From NCBI GenBank assembly GCA_946008205.1, contig CAMGAZ010000004.1, positions 1-20,100 on the forward strand: 20,100 nucleotides of DNA, written 5' to 3'. Below the pieces are notes generated by a model, which was given only the letters and a program-made list of their open reading frames with translations, had not been told where the DNA came from and ran no database searches. Of this stretch, positions 1-6,299 are shown one piece after another. The DNA is from an uncultured Clostridium sp. (lineage in GTDB: Bacteria; Bacillota; Clostridia; TANB77; CAG-508). Every line of letters starts with the position of its first letter. The stretch's first letter is position 1. A program made the position numbers and the translations under genes.

Positions 1-284
1 TATGGTATCATTGTTTTCTTGTATTCTGCTTTTTCTGATGCACTACCAATCATATATTTAATACCAATAACTAGTAGTATTACAACTGCCACAACAATAC
101 CTACAACTTGTATAATATTAACAATTTTATTTCCTATAGTTACTAACTGTGTATCATCCACACCGCCCTGTCCATTTATCTTATCTAGAGTAGTTCCTGG
201 ATCAGCATATACAGCACTTGCTATTGTTGCTAATAACATTGTTACTAATAATATTATTGATATTATTTTTACTGTCTTTTTCAT
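1..284 (-). CDS. Pilin-like small membrane protein (TrbC/VirB2 type), 3' end outside window
   Basis: This is the last of three tandem paralogues and runs off the left edge; about 94 residues are visible. The ATG is at 284, preceded by AAGGAGG at good spacing. The N-terminus MKKTVKIISIILL starts a signal-like hydrophobic stretch ending in SAVYA near residue 27. A short polar linker follows, then a long hydrophobic segment leading into GIKYMIGSASEKAEYKKTMIPY. That block is nearly the same as in the gene at 863-1234. The plan (signal peptide, linker, two hydrophobic helices separated by a charged KKxxIP turn) is that of the VirB2/TrbC and T4SS_pilin families, whose members are subunits of conjugation or secretion pili. 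The family assignment comes from architecture, not from a search. It lies 69 nt downstream of the second pilin-like gene and is probably transcribed with it. Confidence 0.75.
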   Translation of the reverse strand, partial: MKKTVKIISIILLVTMLLATIASAVYADPGTTLDKINGQGGVDDTQLVTIGNKIVNIIQVVGIVVAVVILLVIGIKYMIGSASEKAEYKKTMIP

Positions 285-353
285 ATTTATTCCTCCTTAT
301 TTTATTGTTTATATAAATGTCTCGTTTTTGCGAGAATATTAATAACTTATTTA

Positions 354-800
354 TTATGATAATGGTGCTAACAAATTAAGTACTAATTTCCAAATTCCAA
401 ATGCTCCAAATATAATTATGCACCCTACAACATATGGTATTAAACCTTTTTTTATTTCTGCTTTTTCTTCTATGGTTCCTGTTATAAATTGTATTCCTAA
501 TACAAGTCCCCATATTAGCGCTACGGCAATTCCCAGAATAAGTAATACATTATAAATAATATTAGAACCATCTTTTAAAGCTTGTCCATTAATTGGTGAT
601 TCTGATTCTTTGCCTTTATCTAGAAATGAATTTGCATCATCAACGATTTTTCCTGCTGTTGCTGATTCTGCTGTTGCTGATTCTGCTTTTCCACTACTTC
701 CAGCATTAGGTGCAATTTCGGCAAATGCTTCTATATGGAAAGAGCAGGATAAAACCAGTATTAGAATTATATTGATAATTACTTTCGCATATCTTTTCAT
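354..800 (-). CDS. Pilin-like small membrane protein (TrbC/VirB2 type) with ESATA repeat
   Basis: A 148-residue protein and the middle member of the pilin-like triplet. The start ATG at 800 follows AGGAG at 9-nt spacing; an ATG 5 nt upstream is in another frame and stops at once. Residues 1-27 look like a signal peptide ending in EAFA. A longer polar linker than in its neighbours (about residues 28-75) holds the repeated pentapeptide ESATA. Two hydrophobic helices follow (about 80-107 and 122-145), joined by the charged turn TGTIEEKAEIKKGLIPY. That turn matches GSVEERADYKKTMIPF and GSASEKAEYKKTMIPY in the neighbouring genes, so the three are paralogues. In the family this fold makes pilus or secretion-channel subunits. 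The linker suggests an exposed variable part, which is an inference. It is more divergent than the other two. Confidence 0.75.
   Translation of the reverse strand: MKRYAKVIINIILILVLSCSFHIEAFAEIAPNAGSSGKAESATAESATAGKIVDDANSFLDKGKESESPINGQALKDGSNIIYNVLLILGIAVALIWGLVLGIQFITGTIEEKAEIKKGLIPYVVGCIIIFGAFGIWKLVLNLLAPLS
653..687 (-). repeat. 15-bp tandem repeat inside pilin-like gene
   Basis: A 15-nt unit is repeated 2.3 times without mismatch. The unit is a multiple of three, so it encodes the pentapeptide ESATA twice, in frame, in the linker of the pilin-like protein. Copy-number change would lengthen or shorten the linker without breaking the reading frame. Confidence 0.85.
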
Positions 801-862
801 GGCATTTTTCTCCTATTGTTATATATTATACAACATTTTTATTGTTATTTCAACTATTTTCG

Positions 863-1234
863 TCATTCTACAGCTTGGCTTGTTAAATTTGCAATTAATT
901 TTACTATTGTGCTTGTAGCAAATATCATTACACAACCAACTAAAAATGGAATCATAGTTTTTTTGTAGTCTGCCCTTTCTTCAACACTTCCAATCATGTA
1001 TTTTATACCTATCATTAATAGAATAACTACAGAAAGTATTACACCTATTGTCTGTATAATTGTTGTAATCATTGAAATCACATCAATAACACTTTGAGGA
1101 GCTTCCTCATATGTTGGTTCATATTCGTTTGCGACAGGTAATCCTTCTTGTGCATACACAAATGCACTAGTTACTGTGCATAATATAATTAAAGTAATTA
1201 CTATTATATTAACTATTTTTACTACTTTTTTCAT
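863..1234 (-). CDS. Pilin-like small membrane protein (TrbC/VirB2 type), first of triplet
   Basis: A 123-residue protein, first of three tandem paralogues. The ATG at 1234 follows AAAGGAAG; an upstream ATG at about 1250 is in another frame and stops after five codons. Residues 1-28 form a signal-like hydrophobic N-terminus ending in SAFVYA. A short acidic linker (about 29-50) leads to a long hydrophobic helix (about 52-77), then GIKYMIGSVEERADYKKTMIPF and a second helix (about 97-118). This is the architecture of VirB2/TrbC and related Firmicute T4SS pilins, known as pilus or channel subunits. A consensus promoter sits just upstream, so this gene probably heads a transcription unit with the two following genes (gaps 62 and 69 nt). 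No ATPase or channel gene is visible; any partners must lie left of the window. A generic small two-helix membrane protein is the alternative. Confidence 0.78.
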   Translation of the reverse strand: MKKVVKIVNIIVITLIILCTVTSAFVYAQEGLPVANEYEPTYEEAPQSVIDVISMITTIIQTIGVILSVVILLMIGIKYMIGSVEERADYKKTMIPFLVGCVMIFATSTIVKLIANLTSQAVE

Positions 1235-1264
1235 TTTTCTTCCTTTTTCATAGTATTTAATCTA

Positions 1265-1293
1265 ATTATATAGAATAAAAGTACAGAAGTCAA
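1265..1293 (-). promoter_or_regulatory. Sigma-A-type promoter for the pilin-like genes
   Basis: The minus strand reads TTGACT, 17 nt, TATAAT: 11 of 12 consensus bases at ideal spacing. The predicted start of transcription is near 1258, giving a leader of about 24 nt before the ATG at 1234. It lies just after the Spo0E-like gene, so the pilin-like genes are probably expressed independently of it. Confidence 0.8.
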
Positions 1294-1300
1294 CTATTTT

Positions 1301-1447
1301 TTACCTTTTTATCTCATCGTTTCTATAATATTGAGCTATTAATTCGTCTAATTCTACACTTAATTGATATACTATACTATAATCTTCACCATTTATTATA
1401 CTTTCATTAAGTTTCTCTCTTAAACAACATATTCTTTCGTTTAACAT
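1301..1447 (-). CDS. Spo0E-like aspartyl-phosphate phosphatase (48 aa)
   Basis: A 48-residue ORF below the usual length cut-off. The start ATG at 1447 follows AAAGGAGAAATTAT, a strong ribosome binding site. The protein begins MLNERICCLREKLNESI and carries LSVELDELIAQYY at residues 29-41. That is the SxxLDxLI..Y signature of the Spo0E family. These two-helix proteins dephosphorylate Spo0A~P and hold back sporulation; the Ser and Asp of the SxxxD motif are the family's key residues. The size (50-60 residues is usual) and the predicted all-helical fold agree. It is a single gene between a terminator to the right (1661-1697) and the pilin promoter to the left, with its own likely promoter at 1489-1517. 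The family is clear; the actual target in this organism is inferred. Confidence 0.85.
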   Translation of the reverse strand: MLNERICCLREKLNESIINGEDYSIVYQLSVELDELIAQYYRNDEIKR

Positions 1448-1488
1448 ATAATTTCTCCTTTTTTATACTTATAAATCTTCTTTCTTAC

Positions 1489-1517
1489 AAAATACCATAT
1501 CCAGCTCCTGTAGTCAA
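1489..1517 (-). promoter_or_regulatory. Probable promoter of the Spo0E-like gene
   Basis: The minus strand reads TTGACT, 17 nt, TATTTT, with a TGG extension directly before the -10. The -35 has 5 of 6 and the -10 has 4 of 6 consensus bases, at ideal spacing. The predicted leader is about 35 nt. The rest of 1518-1660 is A/T-rich on both strands and shows nothing else I can name. Confidence 0.5.
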
Positions 1518-1660
1518 GTTTTTCCAAGGAGTATCGCGCTTTTTCGTGTTTCTTTTTTTTACTTATTTCTTAATTTTTTTTCTTTTTTAATATTTTTTCT
1601 ATCCTTATATATTTTAAATATTATAATATGACAAATAAACTTAGAAGATTTTATTATTTG

Positions 1661-1697
1661 CAAAATAATAGAATCGTTGTCTGTTAACGATTCTATT
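1661..1697 (-). terminator. Terminator after the ymfH-like gene
   Basis: A perfect 12-bp stem (1667-1678 with 1686-1697) and a 7-nt loop, followed on the minus strand by ATTTTG. It sits 36 nt after the stop codon of the M16 gene. The U tract is modest. The arms are symmetric, so weak action on the plus strand is possible. Confidence 0.75.
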
Positions 1698-1733
1698 TAT
1701 TATTCGTACAGTAAAATTTTGGATATATGTTTT

Positions 1734-3011
1734 CTATTTTCCTCTTATTACTGACATTATCATATTGTCTTCTTTAAATACTTGTTCCAAAATTTGTTTT
1801 AGATACTTAGTATCTATTTCATCAAATTTATCCATGTATTCAAAGCTATTTATTCCTTTGATGTAGTCAGCTGCGAACATTCTGCCAATGTCTGAAACAT
1901 TGTTATATTCTACAGCATATTCTCCATATATTTTCTTTTTTATTCTTTCAAAATCTTGCTCATTAATTTCATTTTCTTTCATTTGATTTATTCGTTGTAA
2001 AATTTTTTCGTATACATGTTTTGGTTCTTTAGATTGTCCAGCTATTAAAACATGTGCATATTCTGTTCCGAATTCATATTCACTGTCCGGCTGTGCCAAC
2101 AAGTACCCTTCTTTATATAAACTGTTATATAAATTCGAACTTTTTCCTATTAGCATATTTAAAAGTATGTCTATTGCTATGTGTCTTTTCACAACATCTT
2201 CATAAGTTTCTTTAATGTTATCTTTGAACCCTATCATAAATAATGGCAGACTTACTTCCATTTGCTTTTCCGCATATTTTTTGTTTATTTCTTTTTTCTC
2301 TGTTGGGTATATTCTAGTTATTTCTTTTCTATCTGTATTTTTATTTAGTCTTGACTTTATTTCTTTTAGAATTTCTTCAGGAGCAAAATCCCCAACAATA
2401 ACTAACACCATATTGCTTGGATGGTAGAATGTATTATAGCACTTATATAGCATATCTGGAGTAATTTTAGATATTGTTTCTACTGTTCCGGCTGTATCAA
2501 TTTTAATTGGATTATTTTCATATAAGCAATCCATGGCATTAATATATAGTTGCCATCCTGGATCATCATCGTACATTCCTATTTCTTGTCCTATAATTCC
2601 TTTTTCCTTTTCAACATTTTTATCTGTAAAATACGGATTTTGTACATAGTTCATTAGCTCGTCCAGTCCCTCATAAAAATGTTCCGTACATTCAAATAAG
2701 TATGCTGTGTGATCATTTGTAGTATATGCGTTTGCATCTATTCCTAAAGCCATTAACGTGTACAAACTGTCTGTTCCATCTTTTTGTTCAAACATTTTAT
2801 GTTCTAAGAAGTGTGCCACACCATCTGGAATGGTAACCTTTTCCCCTGTAGTACTATCAACAAAAGTATTATCTATAGAGCCAAATTTTGTTGCCCATAT
2901 AATATACTTTTTTTGTATGCCTTGTCTAGGAATAATTATTACTTGTAATCCATTGTCTAATCTTTCTGTGTAGCACTTCTCTTTAATATTTTTGTTTTCT
3001 ATTTCTTTCAT
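1734..3011 (-). CDS. ymfH: M16 zinc peptidase, YmfH-like (active partner)
   Basis: A 425-residue M16 (pitrilysin/MPP clan) peptidase, the usual length for the B. subtilis YmfH group. The inverted zinc motif HFLEH is at residues 67-71, and the distal zinc ligand is probably E143 in GQEIGMYDDDP, 72 residues on, as expected. The N-terminal catalytic half and the C-terminal half are both complete. It lies 23 nt downstream of a second M16 protein that lacks the zinc motif, so the two probably form a heterodimer like mitochondrial processing peptidase. NCBI names the pair as associated with 5-aminopentanol modification of elongation factor P (spelled YfmF/YfmH there); that link is taken from the naming and not shown here. 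The ribosome binding site is AAGGAAAAG. A strong hairpin ends the unit at 1661-1697. Confidence 0.88.
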   Translation of the reverse strand: MKEIENKNIKEKCYTERLDNGLQVIIIPRQGIQKKYIIWATKFGSIDNTFVDSTTGEKVTIPDGVAHFLEHKMFEQKDGTDSLYTLMALGIDANAYTTNDHTAYLFECTEHFYEGLDELMNYVQNPYFTDKNVEKEKGIIGQEIGMYDDDPGWQLYINAMDCLYENNPIKIDTAGTVETISKITPDMLYKCYNTFYHPSNMVLVIVGDFAPEEILKEIKSRLNKNTDRKEITRIYPTEKKEINKKYAEKQMEVSLPLFMIGFKDNIKETYEDVVKRHIAIDILLNMLIGKSSNLYNSLYKEGYLLAQPDSEYEFGTEYAHVLIAGQSKEPKHVYEKILQRINQMKENEINEQDFERIKKKIYGEYAVEYNNVSDIGRMFAADYIKGINSFEYMDKFDEIDTKYLKQILEQVFKEDNMIMSVIRGK

Positions 3012-3034
3012 TTAACTTTTCCTTCCCATTATAA

Positions 3035-4306
3035 TTACTTACTTAAAAAGTATATTGTATTGACGGCAATTTTGTTTGCCAGGTTTGTAATTTGTTCTTT
3101 TGTTACGCTCTCTATTTGTTTGATATAAGTTTCAATATCTATTCTTTCTTGTTCCATTTCTTTGCCAAAATAGTATGATATGCTAGAATCTTGCTCGTCT
3201 TGCATAGATTTAAAGCTTGCAATTATAAGTTGTTTAGCATTCTCAATATCTTTTTGTGAAAATTCTCCATTTTTCATATCTTCAATTTGCTGCTTTATTA
3301 TATTAACGGCCTTTTCATAGTTTACACTTTCTATTCCGCTCTTTATAATTATATTATCTTTATTTTTTATATATATCGACCCCGCACTATATGCTAAACT
3401 AGCTTTTTCTCTTACGTTTTGGAATAATTTTGAATTGGCTCCTCCGCCAAGTATCGCATTATATACAGATGTAATAGGTTTTTCCTCTTTATTTGTGTCT
3501 ATGACATCTAGTCCAATAACCAGTTTTCCTTGTGATACATCCATTTTCTCTTTTATAACTTTTTCTTTAATTGGTTTCTTAGACTCATTTTTTATATATA
3601 AATCTTCAATTTTTCTAGGTTTTAATTTTCTTTGTTTAATATTATTAATTACTATTGTATCTATTTCTGAATTTTCTGAAAAATCGCCAGATATGAATAT
3701 ATCAATTTTACAATCTTGTAGTATTTTTAGATATGTTTCATATAGGTCTTCATTCGTAATTTTATCCAAGTCTTCTTCGTAACCATACGTGTACAAGCCA
3801 TATGGTTCATCTTTATACATTTCTTCTAAGCATCTTGTATATGCATATCGTGCTTTATCATCTTTTCTAGCCCTTATTATTTGCCTTAAGTTTTCTTTCT
3901 CGCTTCTAAAATATTCTTCATCAAATTTTCTTTCTTTTACTAGTGGATTAAATATTATCTCAAAAAGTGTATTGATGCTCCCTTCTAGCACATTCTCTTT
4001 TTGGTACGTAAAATTATCATTTAGTGACTCTATATAAAATTTAAGTACACTATCATTTCCAAGCTTATCTATCCCGCAGTTAAATTCTGCACCATATAAT
4101 TCTTCTAATTTTATATTTATCGCTTCTTGAGTTGTTAAATTTTTTGTTCCTCTTTTTAATATTGATAATATCAATGCATTTTTCGTTATATTCTCTCTAT
4201 TAAGTTTTGTTGTTAAGTATACAGCTAACAAGTTTGTTTTAAATTTGTTAGTATTTATTTTATGAAATTTTATTCCTTCTTCTACCTCTATTGTGTTAAA
4301 TGGCAT
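3035..4306 (-). CDS. ymfF: M16 peptidase-like protein, YmfF-like (non-catalytic partner)
   Basis: A 423-residue M16-fold protein. An upstream in-frame TTG at 4324 would extend it, but AAAGGAG lies inside that extension 8 nt before the ATG at 4306, so the ATG is the better start. Where the active partner has HxxEH, this protein reads LNRENITKNALILSILKRGT, with no HxxEH anywhere in the N-terminal half, so it should not bind catalytic zinc. The C-terminal VREKASLAYSAGS keeps the Arg/Tyr substrate-binding region of M16 enzymes. The order (inactive subunit then active subunit) is that of ymfF-ymfH in B. subtilis. It starts 20 nt after yqeY and its ribosome binding site lies in that gap, so yqeY and the M16 pair are probably one transcript. 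Confidence 0.87.
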   Translation of the reverse strand: MPFNTIEVEEGIKFHKINTNKFKTNLLAVYLTTKLNRENITKNALILSILKRGTKNLTTQEAINIKLEELYGAEFNCGIDKLGNDSVLKFYIESLNDNFTYQKENVLEGSINTLFEIIFNPLVKERKFDEEYFRSEKENLRQIIRARKDDKARYAYTRCLEEMYKDEPYGLYTYGYEEDLDKITNEDLYETYLKILQDCKIDIFISGDFSENSEIDTIVINNIKQRKLKPRKIEDLYIKNESKKPIKEKVIKEKMDVSQGKLVIGLDVIDTNKEEKPITSVYNAILGGGANSKLFQNVREKASLAYSAGSIYIKNKDNIIIKSGIESVNYEKAVNIIKQQIEDMKNGEFSQKDIENAKQLIIASFKSMQDEQDSSISYYFGKEMEQERIDIETYIKQIESVTKEQITNLANKIAVNTIYFLSK

Positions 4307-4326
4307 CCTATGTTCTCCTTTCAATA

Positions 4327-4767
4327 TTATGCTAATAGGCTCTTCACTACTTCATTTATTCTTTTGCCATCGGCTCTTGCCCCAATTGTCTTTTTAGCTT
4401 CTTTCATTACAGTTCCCATGTCTTTCATAGAAGTTGCTCCGACCTGTGCTATTATCTTCTTTACTTCCTCGGTTAATTCTTCATCACTCAATTGCTTTGG
4501 CAAATATGTTTCTAACGCTTTTATTTCCTCTGTAACTTGCTCGATTAAATCTTGTCTATCTGCCTTTTCATATTCAGACAAAGAGTCCTTTCTGATTTTT
4601 ACTTCCTTCGCTATGATGCCTAGTATTTGTTCATCTGTAACTTCTATTCCTTTGTCTTTCTCAATTTGTAGAATTCCTGTTCTTACCATTTGAACTGCAT
4701 TTTTTCTATTTACATCTTTATTCTTCATAGCCTCTTTTAAATCTTGTAATAATTTCTCTTTTAACAT
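4327..4767 (-). CDS. yqeY: GatB/YqeY domain protein
   Basis: A 146-residue YqeY-family protein; the family is usually about 148 residues. It is the stand-alone version of the C-terminal tail domain of GatB, the tRNA amidotransferase subunit, and may bind tRNA, though its role is not settled. Typical features are KEKLLQDLKEAMKNKD at the start, LETYLPKQLSDEEL in the middle, and the C-terminal block GTVMKEAKKTIGARADGKR. The ATG at 4767 is chosen because AAAGGAG lies 9 nt before it; an upstream TTG at 4776 falls against that ribosome binding site. The gene follows rpsU, as in many Firmicutes. A strong terminator lies between the two, so it is expressed by read-through or from a promoter I could not see. 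Confidence 0.92.
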   Translation of the reverse strand: MLKEKLLQDLKEAMKNKDVNRKNAVQMVRTGILQIEKDKGIEVTDEQILGIIAKEVKIRKDSLSEYEKADRQDLIEQVTEEIKALETYLPKQLSDEELTEEVKKIIAQVGATSMKDMGTVMKEAKKTIGARADGKRINEVVKSLLA

Positions 4768-4805
4768 TATTCCCAACTCCTTTATTTTTATTTACTTTTT
4801 AAATA

Positions 4806-4845
4806 CAAAAACGCTTTCAAAATATTTAACTATATTTTGAAAACG
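4806..4845 (-). terminator. Rho-independent terminator after rpsU
   Basis: A 14-bp stem with one G-U pair (4812-4825 with 4832-4845) and a 6-nt loop, followed on the minus strand by TTTTTG. It lies 22 nt after the rpsU stop and about 38 nt before the yqeY start, so it probably lowers rather than blocks yqeY expression. Confidence 0.88.
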
Positions 4846-4867
4846 CCCCTTTTCTTTTATTTAATAA

Positions 4868-5038
4868 TTAAAATTTTCTTTTTCTAGCTGCCTCTGAATT
4901 TTTTTTTCTCTTTACACTTGGTTTTTCATAATGTTCTCTTTTACGTACCTCTTGTAATACTCCATTTCTGGCACATTGTCTTTTAAATCTTTTTAAGGCA
5001 TCTTCTATATTTCCATTATTTACTTTAACTTCTGACAT
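4868..5038 (-). CDS. rpsU: 30S ribosomal protein S21
   Basis: A 56-residue protein, the normal length for Firmicute S21. It starts MSEVKVNNGNIEDALKRFKR and ends in a basic tail, PSVKRKKNSEAARKRKF. S21 is a late-assembling protein of the small subunit near the anti-Shine-Dalgarno end of 16S rRNA. The ATG at 5038 follows GGAAGGAGGGG, a very strong ribosome binding site. The frame stays open upstream to an ATG at 5104, but that ATG has no ribosome binding site and sits in a leader hairpin, so it is not used as the start. A perfect consensus promoter lies upstream and a strong terminator downstream. Confidence 0.96.
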   Translation of the reverse strand: MSEVKVNNGNIEDALKRFKRQCARNGVLQEVRKREHYEKPSVKRKKNSEAARKRKF

Positions 5039-5090
5039 TAATATTCCCCTCCTTCCGGTGCACTCTTTTGCATTCGTATGGGATTTTAAA

Positions 5091-5111
5091 TGTCTTAAAC
5101 ACATTAAGACA
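5091..5111 (-). other. Hairpin in the rpsU 5' leader
   Basis: A perfect 8-bp stem (5091-5098 with 5104-5111) and a 5-nt loop in the roughly 87-nt untranslated leader, about 50 nt before the start codon. No U tract follows on the minus strand, so it is not a terminator. A role in mRNA stability or regulation is possible but not shown. Confidence 0.55.
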
Positions 5112-5131
5112 TCAATCTTTACATGCCTACT

Positions 5132-5161
5132 ATTATAAACTAATTACATTATTCTTGTCAA
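5132..5161 (-). promoter_or_regulatory. Sigma-A promoter of rpsU
   Basis: The minus strand reads TTGACA, 18 nt, TATAAT, with both hexamers fully consensus. The predicted start of transcription is near 5125. It lies immediately after the stop codon of the AI-2E-family gene. A strong constitutive promoter fits a ribosomal protein gene. Confidence 0.88.
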
Positions 5162-5178
5162 TACCACTTCTTATTTTT

Positions 5179-6273
5179 TTATGATTTTTGTCTTTCTTCT
5201 ATGAAATCATTTATTATTAATTTGATAATTGTAATTACTGGCACTGCTAGGAACATCCCTAACACTCCAAAATATGCCCCACCTATAGTAACCGCAAATA
5301 TCACCAAGAGCTGGCTAATTTCTAAAGAATCTCCTACAATCTTTGGATTTATAATGTTTGCATCAATTTGTTGTAAAATTATAACTATTATTGCCATCAA
5401 TACCGCTTTTCCAAGGCCACCAGTTAATATTGTTATTAATACAGCTATTATAACTGCTACTATTGCTCCAAAATATGGAATTAAGTTAAATAAGCCTATC
5501 ATAAATCCTAGTAATACTGAATATTTTACTTTTAATATTGACATTGCTATAGATACTAATATTCCAACTAATATTGCATCTAACACCTGGCTTGTTAAAA
5601 ATTTGAAAAATATCTCATTTCCTCTGACAAAGTATTTCTTTATTTTAAAGTATGTGCTCTCTTTAAACATTGCCTTTGTTAGCTTTGATAAAAAGCCTAT
5701 TATCTTAGTTCTTTGTAGCAATATATACACAGATACTATTATTGCGATAAATGCATCAAATATAGTTTCTATAGCACTAACTACACTTTTTATGTATGTT
5801 TGCATTTTTTCTATGTTTACAAAAGATGCAAGATCTATATTTTTTATACTTTCTAATATATTATCCTCTGGCAAGTTATTGATTTTCCCTATCACTGAAT
5901 TATAATATTCTGGCAAATTAGCGAATAGATCTGATAGACTTTGTACTACAATAGGGATTATAAAATTTAATATTATAATAACAATTATTATTGCCATTAT
6001 GTATGTTGTTAAAACACTTAATCCTCTAGCATGTTTATGTACAAATCTTTTTTTCTTTGTATTTTTGAATGTTTCCTCTATTTTTTTGCATGGCAGATAT
6101 AATATATATGACATTAGTATTCCTAAGCAAAATGGCATGAGTACATTTATTAGATTTCCTAGCCATTTTCCTATTCCTGCTAAATTTCCTAATACATTAT
6201 ATAAGACAATAATTGCCAGTGCTAGTGAAAACCAGAACATCCACCTTTTAATATTATGTTTTTCTTCCTTCAT
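5179..6273 (-). CDS. AI-2E family transporter-like membrane protein
   Basis: A 364-residue polytopic membrane protein of the AI-2E transporter family (PF01594, YtvI/YdiK/TqsA type, usually 340-380 residues). Two N-terminal helices (about 13-60) are followed by a long helix pair (about 85-115), a soluble stretch, and a C-terminal bundle. The later half has typical family features: the region around LLGFMIGLFNLIPYFGAIVA and ILQQIDANIINPKIVGDSLEIS, then GGAYFGVLGMFLAVPV. The ATG at 6273 follows GGAAGGA. Substrates of most members are unknown; one is linked to autoinducer-2 export and others to Na+/H+ exchange, so I give no substrate. The start is 26 nt after the exonuclease III gene, so they may share a transcript. 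Confidence 0.9.
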   Translation of the reverse strand: MKEEKHNIKRWMFWFSLALAIIVLYNVLGNLAGIGKWLGNLINVLMPFCLGILMSYILYLPCKKIEETFKNTKKKRFVHKHARGLSVLTTYIMAIIIVIIILNFIIPIVVQSLSDLFANLPEYYNSVIGKINNLPEDNILESIKNIDLASFVNIEKMQTYIKSVVSAIETIFDAFIAIIVSVYILLQRTKIIGFLSKLTKAMFKESTYFKIKKYFVRGNEIFFKFLTSQVLDAILVGILVSIAMSILKVKYSVLLGFMIGLFNLIPYFGAIVAVIIAVLITILTGGLGKAVLMAIIVIILQQIDANIINPKIVGDSLEISQLLVIFAVTIGGAYFGVLGMFLAVPVITIIKLIINDFIEERQKS

Positions 6274-6299
6274 TTTTCCATTCCTTCCATTTCTTATAG

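Noticed and set aside
320..335. TCTCG/CGAGA hairpin between the second and third pilin-like genes
   Set aside because: Only 5 bp and no U tract on the minus strand, so not called as a terminator.
5039..5104. N-terminal extension of rpsU by 22 codons from an in-frame ATG at 5104
   Set aside because: That ATG has no ribosome binding site and lies in a leader hairpin; the ATG at 5038 has a very strong site and gives the normal 56-residue S21.
5201..5905. Long plus-strand frame of 234 codons opposite the AI-2E-family gene
   Set aside because: It is the antisense shadow of a hydrophobic, A/T-rich gene; no ribosome binding site or family signature.
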